Positions 1 through 10,449 of a stretch of DNA of 64,000 bases are shown here, in pieces. The position numbers and the translations under genes were made by a program. Numbering within the stretch: the first letter of the stretch is position 1; the number at the start of each line of letters is the position of its first letter. Source of the stretch: Siphonodentalium dalli (Eukaryota > Mollusca > Scaphopoda > Gadilida > Siphonodentaliidae); the NCBI GenBank assembly GCA_032622095.1, contig CP136068.1:184640796-184704795 (forward strand), written 5' to 3'. The notes beneath the pieces are model-generated. The model made no database searches. It was given only the letters and a program-made list of their open reading frames with translations, and was not told the DNA's origin.

Positions 1-202
1 TATGGGTCACATTTGAGAACACAAAGGTCAAGGTCAATCTAAATGATTTTTGCTAGAAATCTATTTTTATAATATTAATGAAGCCAAAGCCACAAGAGCC
101 ACCCTTTTCTGTGGACGTGGGGTCAACGACCTTTTATTCATTTCTGGTATCGAAAAGTGGTGGTTTTATAGTGCCAATATTGAACAGGGGATATTTAAAT
201 AT

Positions 203-647
203 ATCATCACCAGTGTTCGCGCGGGACCGAAAAACATTGTGGCCAAAAGTTTGGCCAAATGAAAATTTTATTGGCCAGATTAAGAAAAACTTTGGGCAAA
301 TGTTTTTTGGCCAAATTATGAAAAACTTTGGTCAAATTAAAACCTCATTTTCCGAGCGGTTCAGAATTGATAAAATAATAATTGAAACAACTTTAAGAAA
401 CCAATTATTTTATGAACATGTAGGTCGCTAACTAATAAAGTATTAGGGCTGTGTGAGTTGACATCGCTATTTTCGCCGAGATAAAAAAAATTGTTGCTCA
501 TTATCGTGAGGTGATAACTGTTGAGTATCTATTATATTCAAACCTTTTATGAGTTAAAAAAAAGTGTGAATTTTTTATTGGTCAATTTCGAAAAAAAATT
601 GGCCATTGACCAATGTGGCTACAGACAGCGCGAACACTGATCATCAC
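203..647. mobile_element. hAT-type MITE with 8-bp TSD
   Basis: A 429-bp element (211-639) begins CAGTGTTCGCGC and ends GCGCGAACACTG, a perfect 12-bp terminal inverted repeat. It is flanked on both sides by the direct repeat ATCATCAC (203-210 and 640-647). An 8-bp TSD with CAGNG-type ends is the hallmark of the hAT superfamily. The subterminal regions are rich in GGCCAAA/TTGGCCA motifs in both orientations, as expected of transposase-binding sites. No transposase ORF is present, so it is non-autonomous. The short ORFs that cross it are not credible genes. Confidence 0.88.
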
Positions 648-670
648 CCGTTAAGTGCCGCTTAATAACT

Positions 671-1416
671 AAGTAGTCCTGCTAATTTGCTATGATGCAG
701 GACTGGTGGGACCTGCTAATTTTCGATGATGCCATGATTGCTATGCTGCTGGTGGGTCCTGCTAATTTTCTATGATGTTAGTCCTAATAATTTGGTATGA
801 TGTTGGTGTGACCTGCTGAATTGCTATGATGCTGGTGAGTCTTGCTAATTGGCTATGATGCTGGTGGGACCTGCCGAATTGCTATGATGCTGGTGAGTCC
901 TGCTAATTTGTAGTGATGCTGGTGGGTCCAGCTAATTTGCTATGATGCTGGTGGTTCCTGCTAATTTGTAGTGATGCTGGTGGGTCCTGCTGAATTGATA
1001 TGATGCTGGTAGGTCCTGTTGAATTGCTATGATGCTGGTGGGTCCTGCTGAATTGCTATTACGCTAGTGGGTCCAGCTGAATTGTTATGATGCTGGTGGG
1101 TCCTGCTGAATTGCTATTACGCTAGTGGGTCCAGCTGAATTGTTATGATGCTAGTGGGTCCTACTGAATTGCTATGGCGCTAGTGGGTCCAGCTGAATTG
1201 ATATGATGCTGGTGGGCCCTGCTAATTTGCTATGATGCTGATAGGTCCTGTTGAATTGCTATGATGCTGGTGGGTCCAGCTGAATTGCTATGATGCTGGT
1301 GGGTCCTGCTGAATTTCTATGACGATAGTGGGTCCTGCTGAATTGCTGTGTTGCTGGTGGGTCCAGCTGAATCGCCATGATGCTGGTGGGCCCTGCAAAT
1401 TTGCTATGATGCTGGG
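671..1416. repeat. 29-bp minisatellite, transposon-related
   Basis: About 25 tandem units of 29 bp have the consensus GCTATGATGCTGGTGGGTCC followed by TGCTGAATT. Units differ by a few substitutions such as TGCTAATTT or CAGCTGAATT. The first unit (AAGTAGTCCTGCTAATTTGC) closely matches the termini of the inverted-repeat element at 40534-41048, whose ends carry two units each in inverted orientation. The array therefore looks like a local expansion of a transposon terminus. It has no coding capacity. Confidence 0.9.
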
Positions 1417-1665
1417 AAGCTGTTATATCTTATTAGAGTTCACTGCAGTAGTTGCGAATCCTGCAGTGTAAGATGCTTAGTTTTCTTGGACCATTAGTAA
1501 AGAATTGAGGGGATTTTGTGGGTGGGTTCATTCTTAAAATGAAGCCCTTTCACCGAGAGTTGGGAAGCGTCTCAATCTGAACATAGGTTCGAATATTGAC
1601 AAACAACGGATCTGCCATTATATTTGAGCATCACAATGATAGAATTTACCTTCGAAATATTACCT

Positions 1666-2262
1666 GTGACCATACGATTAGTTCCACAGCGAAGTGGGCG
1701 GACATAAAGAAATCAGAATGGAAGTATACCTTGCATCGTTATGATAAGAAACTCTATATACTGCGTTTATCACACACTCTATATACTTTACCCTGTGACA
1801 ATGCATTCTCTTATATATGCGAGTCGACCATAGGTCGCATCGCATATATAAGAGAATGCATTGGCCTGACAATTTTTTACAATTTTAATAATTTTTTCTT
1901 GTATTCTTTAACAATTTTATAATTTCACCCATACAGAGCCCCAGACAAACATGAGCAGACGACACTCTTCTATATGCTTCTATATATGTGTGGGGCTCCC
2001 TGCAGGGTAATGGGTGATTTTTATTTTATGTCCTAAAAATTGTCAGAAACATTTATTTAAAAAAAATGATAAAAAATTGTTAGGCCAATGCATTCTCTTA
2101 TATATGCGAGGCGACCTATGGTCGACTCGCATATATAAGAGAATGCATTGGCACAGGGTAAAAAGACTTACGACTGGATTTGATATGGCTGTGACCATAC
2201 GATTAGTTCCACAGCGAAGTCGACTGACTACCTTATCGTTATGATAAGAAACTCTATATACT
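1666..2262. mobile_element. Type A hairpin MITE inside a direct duplication
   Basis: Two copies of a 67-bp hairpin (1798-1864 and 2085-2151) face each other around an AT-rich middle. That middle contains a second imperfect palindrome bounded by GAGCCCC and GGGGCTC. The right terminus reads CACAGGGTAAAAAGACTTACG then ACTGGATTTGATATGGC, the family TIR. The normal left TIR is missing. Instead a ~75-100-bp direct repeat beginning GTGACCATACGATTAGTTCC occurs on both sides (1666 onward and 2191-2262). This is longer than any usual TSD and suggests insertion into, or recombination with, a pre-existing repeat. Confidence 0.75.
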
Positions 2263-2269
2263 TTATGTT

Positions 2270-2385
2270 TGATCAGTCATTTCTGAAATATAATTGTGTT
2301 GTGGCCGCCAGTGGCTCATGGGTTCATTGGAATGATATAATTGTGTTGTGGCCGCCAGCGGCTCATGGGTTCATCGGAATGAACT
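2270..2385. repeat. Tandem duplication, ~48 bp
   Basis: The segment TTGTGTTGTGGCCGCCAG(T/C)GGCTCATGGGTTCAT(T/C)GGAATGA occurs twice in direct orientation with only two substitutions visible. It is a simple local duplication with no coding meaning. Confidence 0.75.
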
Positions 2386-2624
2386 TTAAAACTCTTTACT
2401 TGACATTATTCATTGCTATTGTTTGCACTACACACTAGGAGAGAGATTGTGTATCACATAATTGTTCGATAATTACATGACCCAGTATAATATCTTCGGA
2501 TACCAAAAACATCATTATGTCCCAATATACGATATTAGAACGTCAAAACAATTGAGATAGCAAAGTTGTTGATGAAGCTAGATCTTCGCCAATATATAAA
2601 AAATACTCGATAGAACGAATCATC

Positions 2625-2772
2625 GGTATATCCTTCATGTAAGAATACACGAAACCACGCACCCCTCCATTCTCCATATGTGTTAGGGTTAGGGTTATAG
2701 TTAGGGTCAGGGCTAGGGTTAGGGTTAGGGTTAGAGTTAGAATTTAGTGTATTCTTACATGAAGGACATACC
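2625..2772. mobile_element. Short telomere-repeat transposon copy
   Basis: GGTATATCCTTCATGTAAGA at the left and the inverted counterpart ending GGACATACC at the right form a ~26-bp TIR. Inside are a unique ~35-bp segment (CGAAACCACGCACCCCTCC onward) and about nine degenerate TTAGGG units (2689-2742). The same parts, in reverse orientation, make up the larger copy at 15474-16180. No TSD is visible here: GAATCATC on the left does not match GTCTTTCC on the right, so the flanks have decayed or rearranged. Confidence 0.8.
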
Positions 2773-3222
2773 GTCTTTCCAATAAAGACACACCACTCAA
2801 AATATTGGTCAAGATACATCAGCCCGCACACAAAACCTTTCTCTTTGTGGGTATAATTTCGGGTAAACTGTGTGATATCCTGCTGTGTCCGAAATTATTT
2901 CTCTTGTTGGCGTATAAACCCTGGTGACATGTCCTGTGACGCTCGTTAACATTCCCCGATACGGTTATAACGGTTTACTATCGGGTAAGGCGTATCGCCA
3001 CACTTTCAAAAATGCGAGGTCCCTCTCTGTTATTTGTCTCCATCGAGTACCTCGCTGTTATTTGTCTCCATCGAGTACCGTTGCGAATGTAAATATTTTG
3101 GCCCTCGACCGCATATCTTCTTGACCGAGATGGAAGTTTAATAGTTTTGGGTTACTTCAAATAGTGCTATGTGAAATGTGTGACCGCAATGCGATGACCT
3201 TTTACTATATATAGACATAAAA

Positions 3223-3370
3223 TCGGGGACACACCCGACTGCCATGGGTGATTGTGCTATCGGTTGTCGTTGTCCACGTGTGAAGAGTGGTGATTCGGGG
3301 ACACACCCGACTGCCATGGGTGCTTGTGCTATCGGTTGTCGTTGTCCACGTGTGAGGGTAGTGATTCGGG
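3223..3370. repeat. 72-bp tandem duplication
   Basis: Two units start TCGGGGACACACCCGACTGC at 3223 and 3295, a period of 72 bp, and continue nearly identically through CGGTTGTCGTTGTCCACGTG. Between the array and 3600 I see only a short stretch (3487-3515) resembling the central palindrome of the type A MITE, with GTCGTCTGCTCATGTCTGTG. Confidence 0.8.
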
Positions 3371-3619
3371 CGCAAAGCGTCCAGTGCATGTGATCGAATA
3401 GATCTATATCATGCCATGAATCTCAACTCTGGCTAACACCCGTAGAGAGCATCACACAGATAGAACGATCTATCACTATGTGTCGTCTGCTCATGTCTGT
3501 GAGGGGCACCATATGGGTGTTCAGAGTTGTTCACTTTGTGACTAAAGCATGGAATTTTGCACATATGTACATATTCACATACTAATTAATATTAGATATG
3601 GGGCCACGCTGAAATTTCA

Positions 3620-4113
3620 ATTTTACCCCTCTTTTAATGGGTTTTCCGAATTTAAAGAGCGTTTCGTGATTATATCATTTACGAAATGTCACAATTAATC
3701 TTACCATGGAATCTAGGATTTAACATTAGGCACATGCAGTAAGTATGACTCTGCGAGATGTAATGGCACATTTTTAGGGCGAATTTTGAACTCACCGTTC
3801 ATGATGACTGTCAAAATGGCAACCGTAAGTGGACATATTGACGTGTTTTCACTAATATCTTCTAGACTAGTTTCTTTTTTATGGAACTGGTTCGGAGATG
3901 TGACTTTATGTTGTATTGTTCATGTTAACTGATCCCTGGGGAAACAAATATGCCATTCTTGTAATCCAAGCCCCTTCCTATCCCTCAATAATCGATTTTA
4001 CAGAACGCGGCATGAATTTTCACCAAAATTCACCATTGGGATTCTAGTCATATTTCAACAAGAAATGAGCAGAACTGTGCAATGTAAGTGAGGCATACCA
4101 TTACTCATGAATA
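3620..4113. repeat. Left arm of a ~490-bp inverted repeat
   Basis: This arm matches the reverse complement of 7799-8290. Shared landmarks in order are ACCCCTCTTTTAATGGGTTTTCC, the AAAGAGCGTTTCG block, GGCACATGCAGTAAGTATGACT, GGCACATTTTTAGGG, ACTAATATCTTCTAGA, and GTGAGGCATAC near the inner end. The arms differ by many substitutions and small gaps, so the structure is old. The arms may be TIRs of a large decayed element or two opposite insertions of one repeat family. Confidence 0.75.
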
Positions 4114-4331
4114 TGCACAGGCAGGTGGACCAGAAGGACTTTTGAAAACTCAAACAAGGAGATTAGTGAAAACTGCTTAATAACATCAAATTCTCGGCCA
4201 TTGGCAGCAAGATCAACTAATGTCAGGAAAACCGTTTCATCCATTGTGCATATAAAATACCACCAAGATGAAGAACACTCTGACATTACCTCCAAATCGA
4301 TTAACATATCATTGAGTCATTATGGAAGGTG
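4107..4331. repeat. 225-bp direct repeat, copy 1
   Basis: This segment recurs in direct orientation at 5270-5492 with few substitutions and one 6-bp deletion (AAAACTCAAACAAGG versus AAAACAAGG). On the minus strand both copies keep an open frame of about 65 codons containing SECSSSWWYFICTM and FLTLVDLAANGR. I do not recognise the peptide. The indel preserves the frame, but two copies are too few to argue for selection. Confidence 0.7.
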
Positions 4332-5269
4332 ATAGCACAGGAGCTTGGAATTTGGTAAAAACCCCTCTTTTATTGGCGGAACCACCACCCGGGACCATAG
4401 GTCACGGAAGGAATGAAACAAGAAATCGTTGCCACCCATTTTGAACTCAACTGTATTCCTACAAAAAATATATTTTCACTAAAAACTTTTGGTACCTCTT
4501 ACACCTTAGATGCCAATCTACAACATTCCATAGGTATATTTTTCCAGTTCTTCGAAAACCTCACTTTATTTCGGTAATGTATTGTAAATTCACCAACGAA
4601 GACAAATCTGCGACTTCTTCATCACCCGTTCTGGAATCTGAGTAGCGGAACAATTGGCCATACGATCACTCTCTGTATATATATTGGCCACACACGTGGT
4701 CATATAGCCAATAAATATATACAATGTATACATACACACCCCACCAATGCATATTATAGAGTCACTCCAGGTATACATTGGCACCTCATAATTGACCATA
4801 CAGACCTTCTAGATATAGCAATACAACGCGCAGCACATCACCATTGGCATAGTCACTCCCTGTATACCCTTTCTTCACACACATGACAATATACCAACTC
4901 AAGATATACACATACACCCCACTCATGACCATATAAACAATCCAGGTATACATATAAACCTCACCAATTAGTATACCAATATCCTACACGACCATCCGTA
5001 CACACTCGTATTCTTTAACAATTTTATAATTTCACCCATACAGAGCCCCAGACAATTGGCAGAAACATTTTATTTAAAAAAATGATAAAACCAAGATTTT
5101 TAACGGAAATGAGCAGACCTCTTAAACTGAACTGAGAGGGGCATAAGTATGTGCCTACTCTGACCCAAGAACACGTGGAACGATTATAGGCAAGTGGGTA
5201 TCAGACCAGGTAGCATGTATATCGGGATAGGCGTCCCCACATCTAGCCCACTATAATGGCAGAGAAATA

Positions 5270-5492
5270 GCCAGCGTAATGCACTGGCAGGTGGACTAGA
5301 ATGACTTTTGAAAACAAGGAGATTTGTGAAAACTGCTTAATAACATAAAATTTTCGGCCATTGGCAGCAAGATCAACTAATGTCAGGAAAACCGTTTCCT
5401 CCATTGTGCATATAAAATACCACCAAGATGAAGAACACTCTGACATTACCTCCAAATCGATTAACATATCATTGAGTTATTATGGAAGGTGG
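5270..5492. repeat. 225-bp direct repeat, copy 2
   Basis: Second copy of 4107-4331, lacking 6 bp and with a few substitutions. The minus-strand frame is retained (WWYFICTMEETVFLTLVDLA), with two residues fewer than copy 1. Confidence 0.7.
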
Positions 5493-6407
5493 TAGCTACC
5501 AAAGGTCCAAATGTACAACTCACTCATGACCATACAATCATGTTATATATACATAAACACCACACACATGACAATGCAGCCACTCGCTTTATACACATAC
5601 ACCTCACCCATAACCATACAACCATACTTAGGTTTACCCGTAAACCAAACACATGATTATACAGCCATGAGTCACCATTCATGTACACCAGGTATACTCC
5701 TACACATCACCCATGACCATGTACTAGTAGTCACTTCCTGTATACATATTCACCACATTCGTGATCATACAGTCACTTCTTGTATACATGTTCGCCCCAC
5801 CATTGGCCATACAATCACTCCCTGTATATCTATTTTCCACATGTTTGGCCATTTATACACTCAAGATATACATATACACTGCAATCATAACAATAGAGAA
5901 ACTCCGGGTATACATATACACATCACAAATGGCCATACAGCCCTTATATATATACTAATGACCCGCACACATGGCCGTTCACACACTCCAGGCTTGAATA
6001 TGCTCCTCAAGACAATTCGGCCACTCACTGTATACCCATACTTGGCAATACACAACTTCCGTGGTCATACATTCACTCATTGTTTACCAATTCACCTCAC
6101 AATTGGCCATACGATCACTCCCTGTATATATATTGGCCAATAAAATATACAATGTACATAAACACCCCACCAATGCATATTATAGAGTCACTCCAGGTAT
6201 ACATTGGCACCTCATAATTGACCATACAGACCTTCTAGATATAGCAATACAACGCGCAGCACCTCACCATTGGCGTAGTCACTCCCTGTATACCCTTTCT
6301 TCACACACATGACAATATACCAACTCAAGATATAAACAATCCAGGTATACATATAAACCTCACCAATTAGTATACCAATATCCTACACGACCATTCGTAC
6401 ACACTCG

Positions 6408-6677
6408 TATTCTTTAACAATTTTATAATTTCACCCATACAGAGCCCCAGACAAACGTGAGCAGACGACACTGTTCTATATGCTTCTATATATGTGTGGG
6501 GCTCCCTGCAGGGTAATGGATGTTTTTTTAAATTGTCAGAAACATTTATTTAAAAAAATGATAAAACATTGTTAGGCCAATGCATTCTCTTATATATGCG
6601 AGGTCGACTCGCATATATACGAGAATGCATTGGCACAGGGTAAAAAAAATCCCGACATCCGACTGGATTTGATATGG
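6408..6677. mobile_element. Type A hairpin MITE, 5'-truncated
   Basis: It begins inside the internal region (ATTCTTTAACAATTTTATAA) at the junction with the surrounding minisatellite. It retains the GAGCCCC...GGGGCTC central palindrome, one hairpin (6577-6633, shortened loop) and the right terminus CACAGGGTAAAAAAAATCCC onward to ATTTGATATGGC. The left hairpin and left TIR are absent. Confidence 0.8.
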
Positions 6678-7150
6678 CCATACAATTCAGCCACTCGATT
6701 TACTCACACATCCCATACATGATCATTCAGCTACTTCTGTATACATATACATCCACCAATACAGTCACGGCAGATATGCATATACATCACATATACAACC
6801 AAGACAACAAGGGTACTTCATATATGTCCACACGCCGCTAATGACCATCCAGCTTTACTCCAAGTAAACATATGCACTTCAGCAATCATGATCGTACAGT
6901 CATTCCATTACACTTATATGCATTACATATAAGCATACAACCACTCCCTATTTATTTATGCATACATCCACAGTCCCACACATAATCATACAGCCAACAT
7001 CTGTACACATGTAAATATACACCATCCCTGACAATAGTCACCCATTCGTGATCATAAAATAACTCCATGTAGAACTATTCACCTCATCTATGGTCACATA
7101 TTCATTCCCTGGTTGTCATTTTGACATACACCATATATTAAGTTCATTTT

Positions 7151-7798
7151 CATGATAATGGTCGAGAATAGTCACATTATATGGTTTCACTCAGTTCCGT
7201 TTAGACGTTCTGCCCATGTATGTTCAAAATATGGTTATATTCAAAACATGGCCAGAGTCCCAAAAGACATTTTTGGCAAAATGTCATACTACAGTACATC
7301 ATTTAAAATGAATTTGTCATTGCCATTGCTAACTCTTGGGAACAGAATAATCATGTTCGGGATATATGTAAACAAAAATCAACTGTTTTTTTTACCAAAT
7401 TTTGTTGCCATTTTGGAAGCCATTTTGAGTAATTTTGTCTAAAAACACATCAGTGTGACACATTTAAGGCAGATCAAAACAATAAACATTATCATAGCAA
7501 AGATATTCCATTTACTTGAATAAATGATCCAAACCTGAAAAATAATTTTTTGCCGATAGAAAAATACAATAATTCTAGTAATGTCAGTGGTTACATTAGT
7601 AACACTTAACCACTATGCATCAGAATGTTAGAATTTAATGTATATAAGACAGAATAGACAATTTTATTTATCGACCACAACTTGTAAACGATTACATGGG
7701 ATGATGGGCCAATATTTACCTTTTCCCAGGTTTGGGACGCCATTTTGGCAGCCATTTTCAGACCAAGTAACCATTTTGGTTCCATTGATTTGAAATAT
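7151..7798. other. No gene recognised; diverged repeat-like DNA
   Basis: AT-rich sequence with several GCCATTTTG/CAAAATGGC motifs, similar in style to the repeats near 22.6, 31.9 and 34.2 kb. The two frames of 96-97 codons here show no recognisable domain and run through repeat-like sequence. Confidence 0.5.
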
Positions 7799-8290
7799 TC
7801 ATAAGCCATAGTATGCCTCACTTGGTGTGCACAATTTTGTCCATTTCTTGTTTCAAAATATGACAAGAATCCTAACGGTGATTTTTTATAAAATTTCATA
7901 CCGAGTTCTGTAAAATATAATTTTTGAGGGATTGGGAGGGGCTAGGACCCCATGAATGTCATATTTCATTGCTCAAATGATCAGTTCATATGAATAACAC
8001 AAAAATAAAGTTACAAATCTGATCCAGTTCCATACAGCAGAAACTGATCTAGAAGATATTAGTGAAAAAACGTCAAATTTTCGACTTACGGCTACCATTT
8101 TGACGGCCATCTTAGACGGGAGTTCCAATTTTACCCTAAAAATGTGGCATTATATCTCGCAAAGTCATACTTACTGCATGTGCCAAATTTTAAATCACAT
8201 ACTTCATGGTACGATTAATTGCGACATTTAATAAATTATATAATCGCGAAACGCTCTTTACATTTGGAAAACCCATTAAAAGAGGGGTTA
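7799..8290. repeat. Right arm of the ~490-bp inverted repeat
   Basis: Reverse-complement partner of 3620-4113, enclosing about 3.7 kb. The outer match ends at GGAAAACCCATTAAAAGAGGGGT. Farther out there is only a short shared CCACGCTGA. Confidence 0.75.
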
Positions 8291-8310
8291 AAGTGACCAC
8301 CACGCTGACG

Positions 8311-10400
8311 TGCATAAATATTCCTCTCCAAAATATAGTAGCTCCGTTTAACACGACGATGGCATACTAGTCTCAGACTGGACCAGTTATTCCTGAATAC
8401 CGATCACCAATGGAATAGTTTGGAGCATGTTTATGGATTATCACACCAATTTGACCTCGGATCTGTTTTCATATATGGAAAATCCCCGGTTAAGTTTAGG
8501 TGCAGCGGACTTGGTGGATCACGCCATACATGGTATGTCGACGAAGCACATTGTGTAACGATCGATAAGCGGTGACAATTCTGTCTAAATTAATCTGCTA
8601 TGATTCGCATGGTATTCCAAGTATAACACTGGTACCCGCATACCGATATTAGAGACCTTTCGCAAAATCACGAATACGATTATGGATATGGACCATATCC
8701 TGCCAGTATACGGCCAAAACTTCAATCTTTACGCACGGGGGTTCTTGTGTGAGACGAAATATACCCCACTTTTTAATTAGTTTAATTATGTGCAGATGTG
8801 TCAAGGAAGTGCCACCTGGGATGCTCTAACATTAGCAGTATAGGAGGTGCTCCCAGGTCGAGATTGCATGTATTTTGGTGACTTTTGTGAGCTGATATTT
8901 CTATAAACATTGAATTAATAAATTCCATGATTGTAAGCGACGCACAGAATTACTCAAAGTCACTTAAATCGTACAATTGCGAGTTGGTACCTTTACATTT
9001 ACAGTGAAATACATTATTAAGGAACAGGTATTATTTATAAATATATTACCTGCACTGCTTTTTCACCGGTATAAACTTCCCTGTCATAACATCAAAAATT
9101 TCCCAGATATTGTACTGGTGGAATATAATCTCTACGATATTGTCCTCTCTCTCTCAAGCTCCATGCAGAGTTCAGTACCCAGCATCTACACATAATGTGA
9201 AGAAATCGCACATTTATTTATTTGAGACTTTTGTAGGTTACAATTCATTCTGCATTAGTCTGAGAAACTGAACTGTCCATATTCATTTGAAAATTGTCTA
9301 GATTAAGCCAGAATGAATTGTAACCGACAAAACACATCAATAAAAACAAATTAGATTTAATTTAGAAAATATACACATTCCGGCAGAGAAACTCTGTTTC
9401 GCAGCTTGGCTCCCAGTATCGATGAACGGAAGTAATTATTTGTACGCGTGTTCCTAGTCCTGTAATTCGAGATGGAGCGTTAGTACACTTCGGTACAGTG
9501 TATGACAATAAATATATATAAGGTTTGGTGTGAGATTATGTCGAGACACTGAAGAATAGTATACGCGAAATTAGGGTGTGCGTCGTTGTTCGAAATTAGG
9601 ATGTTTCTCCGCCTCGAACTATATATGATAACGCGTACAAATTATCACTTTCGTTCAGCCACATGTGGTGCCTCTCCTGTGACGTGTTTTACAGGCTTTG
9701 GTAATAACCAGTAAATCAATCTATCAATTTCTGAAGTATTTTTTGTTATACAGTAACGTGCACTCTCGTAGGAGGAGGGGGAGGTAAATCAACTATCCAT
9801 GTGACAGGTGAAAACTATTTCGACCATTCATATAAATCAAAATCCGCTGCGGATACCACTGGTCCGCATCATTCTTCTCCTTCGATATGACTGTCCGACA
9901 TATCTTCGCGCAAATACGCACATAATCGACCTATAAAGTGCAAATTGGTTCATATTGGATTATGTGATTCTGAAATTAGCAGATAATGGACCCATATCCG
10001 TTATTCCGCTTTATGGCGCGGGCCACAGTGGAAACACATTTTAAAGAGCGTACACCCGATAAGACAATATTTGGTTTGTTTGTGTTATTGTCCGCACACA
10101 ATAAACCTATAATGAAGTCATTATGAGCCGATAATGTGACTAAAACGCTCTCATTTTCAGTTCACTGTCGACTAAAAATGAGGAGATTCTAAACAGATTT
10201 GTCGACCTACATGTAAAACAAATTATATCATATAAGCAGATAATGAGCTGGTTTTCGGGCGAACAGGCTGGGCTGTCTCGCCGCTTTGTCGCGTCGCATC
10301 AATTCACACCCGACAGATCAGTCTGTCAACGAAAAGGTTTTCAACATTTATGGACAACAAAGACACGAGCCACGAACCCTGAAATATGACGCTGATAACG
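8311..10400. other. Uncharacterised AT-rich DNA with one hairpin
   Basis: I see no gene, no transposon terminus and no tandem array here apart from a hairpin at 9229-9332. Its two 24-bp arms, containing GGTTACAATTCATTCTG and its complement, differ at one position around a ~56-bp loop, which looks like a small MITE. The longest frame (8977-9195, plus) has no recognised features. Confidence 0.5.
9229..9332. repeat. Small palindromic MITE-like hairpin
   Basis: Left arm 9229-9252 and right arm 9309-9332 are inverted copies with one mismatch. No clear TSD was found on the flanks. Confidence 0.65.
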
Positions 10401-10449
10401 ATTAGATTTCAATTGGTGATGGACGGACTGCTGATTCAAGCAATTTCTT

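Larger units (their letters stand above)
4332..7150. repeat. Degenerate ~42-bp minisatellite region
   Basis: From about 4640 to 7140 the sequence is built on a diverged unit of about 42 bp, roughly GGCCATACAATCACTCCCTG then TATACATATACACCNCAC. Three consecutive 42-bp units are clear near 5811-5936. A segment is duplicated in direct orientation (about 4645-5080 and 6097-6440). Both copies carry a piece of type A MITE starting ATTCTTTAACAATTTT, so the MITE was present before the duplication. A 210-codon frame at 5511-6143 is a by-product of the repeat. Nothing else is recognised at 4332-4640. Confidence 0.75.

Noticed and set aside
671-1416. CRISPR-like 29-bp repeats
   Set aside because: The repeats are head-to-tail without spacers and diverge internally, which fits a minisatellite.
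5511-6143. 210-codon ORF rich in His, Thr and Ile
   Set aside because: It coincides with the degenerate 42-bp minisatellite; 42 is a multiple of 3, so the frame stays open by periodicity. No domain is recognisable.
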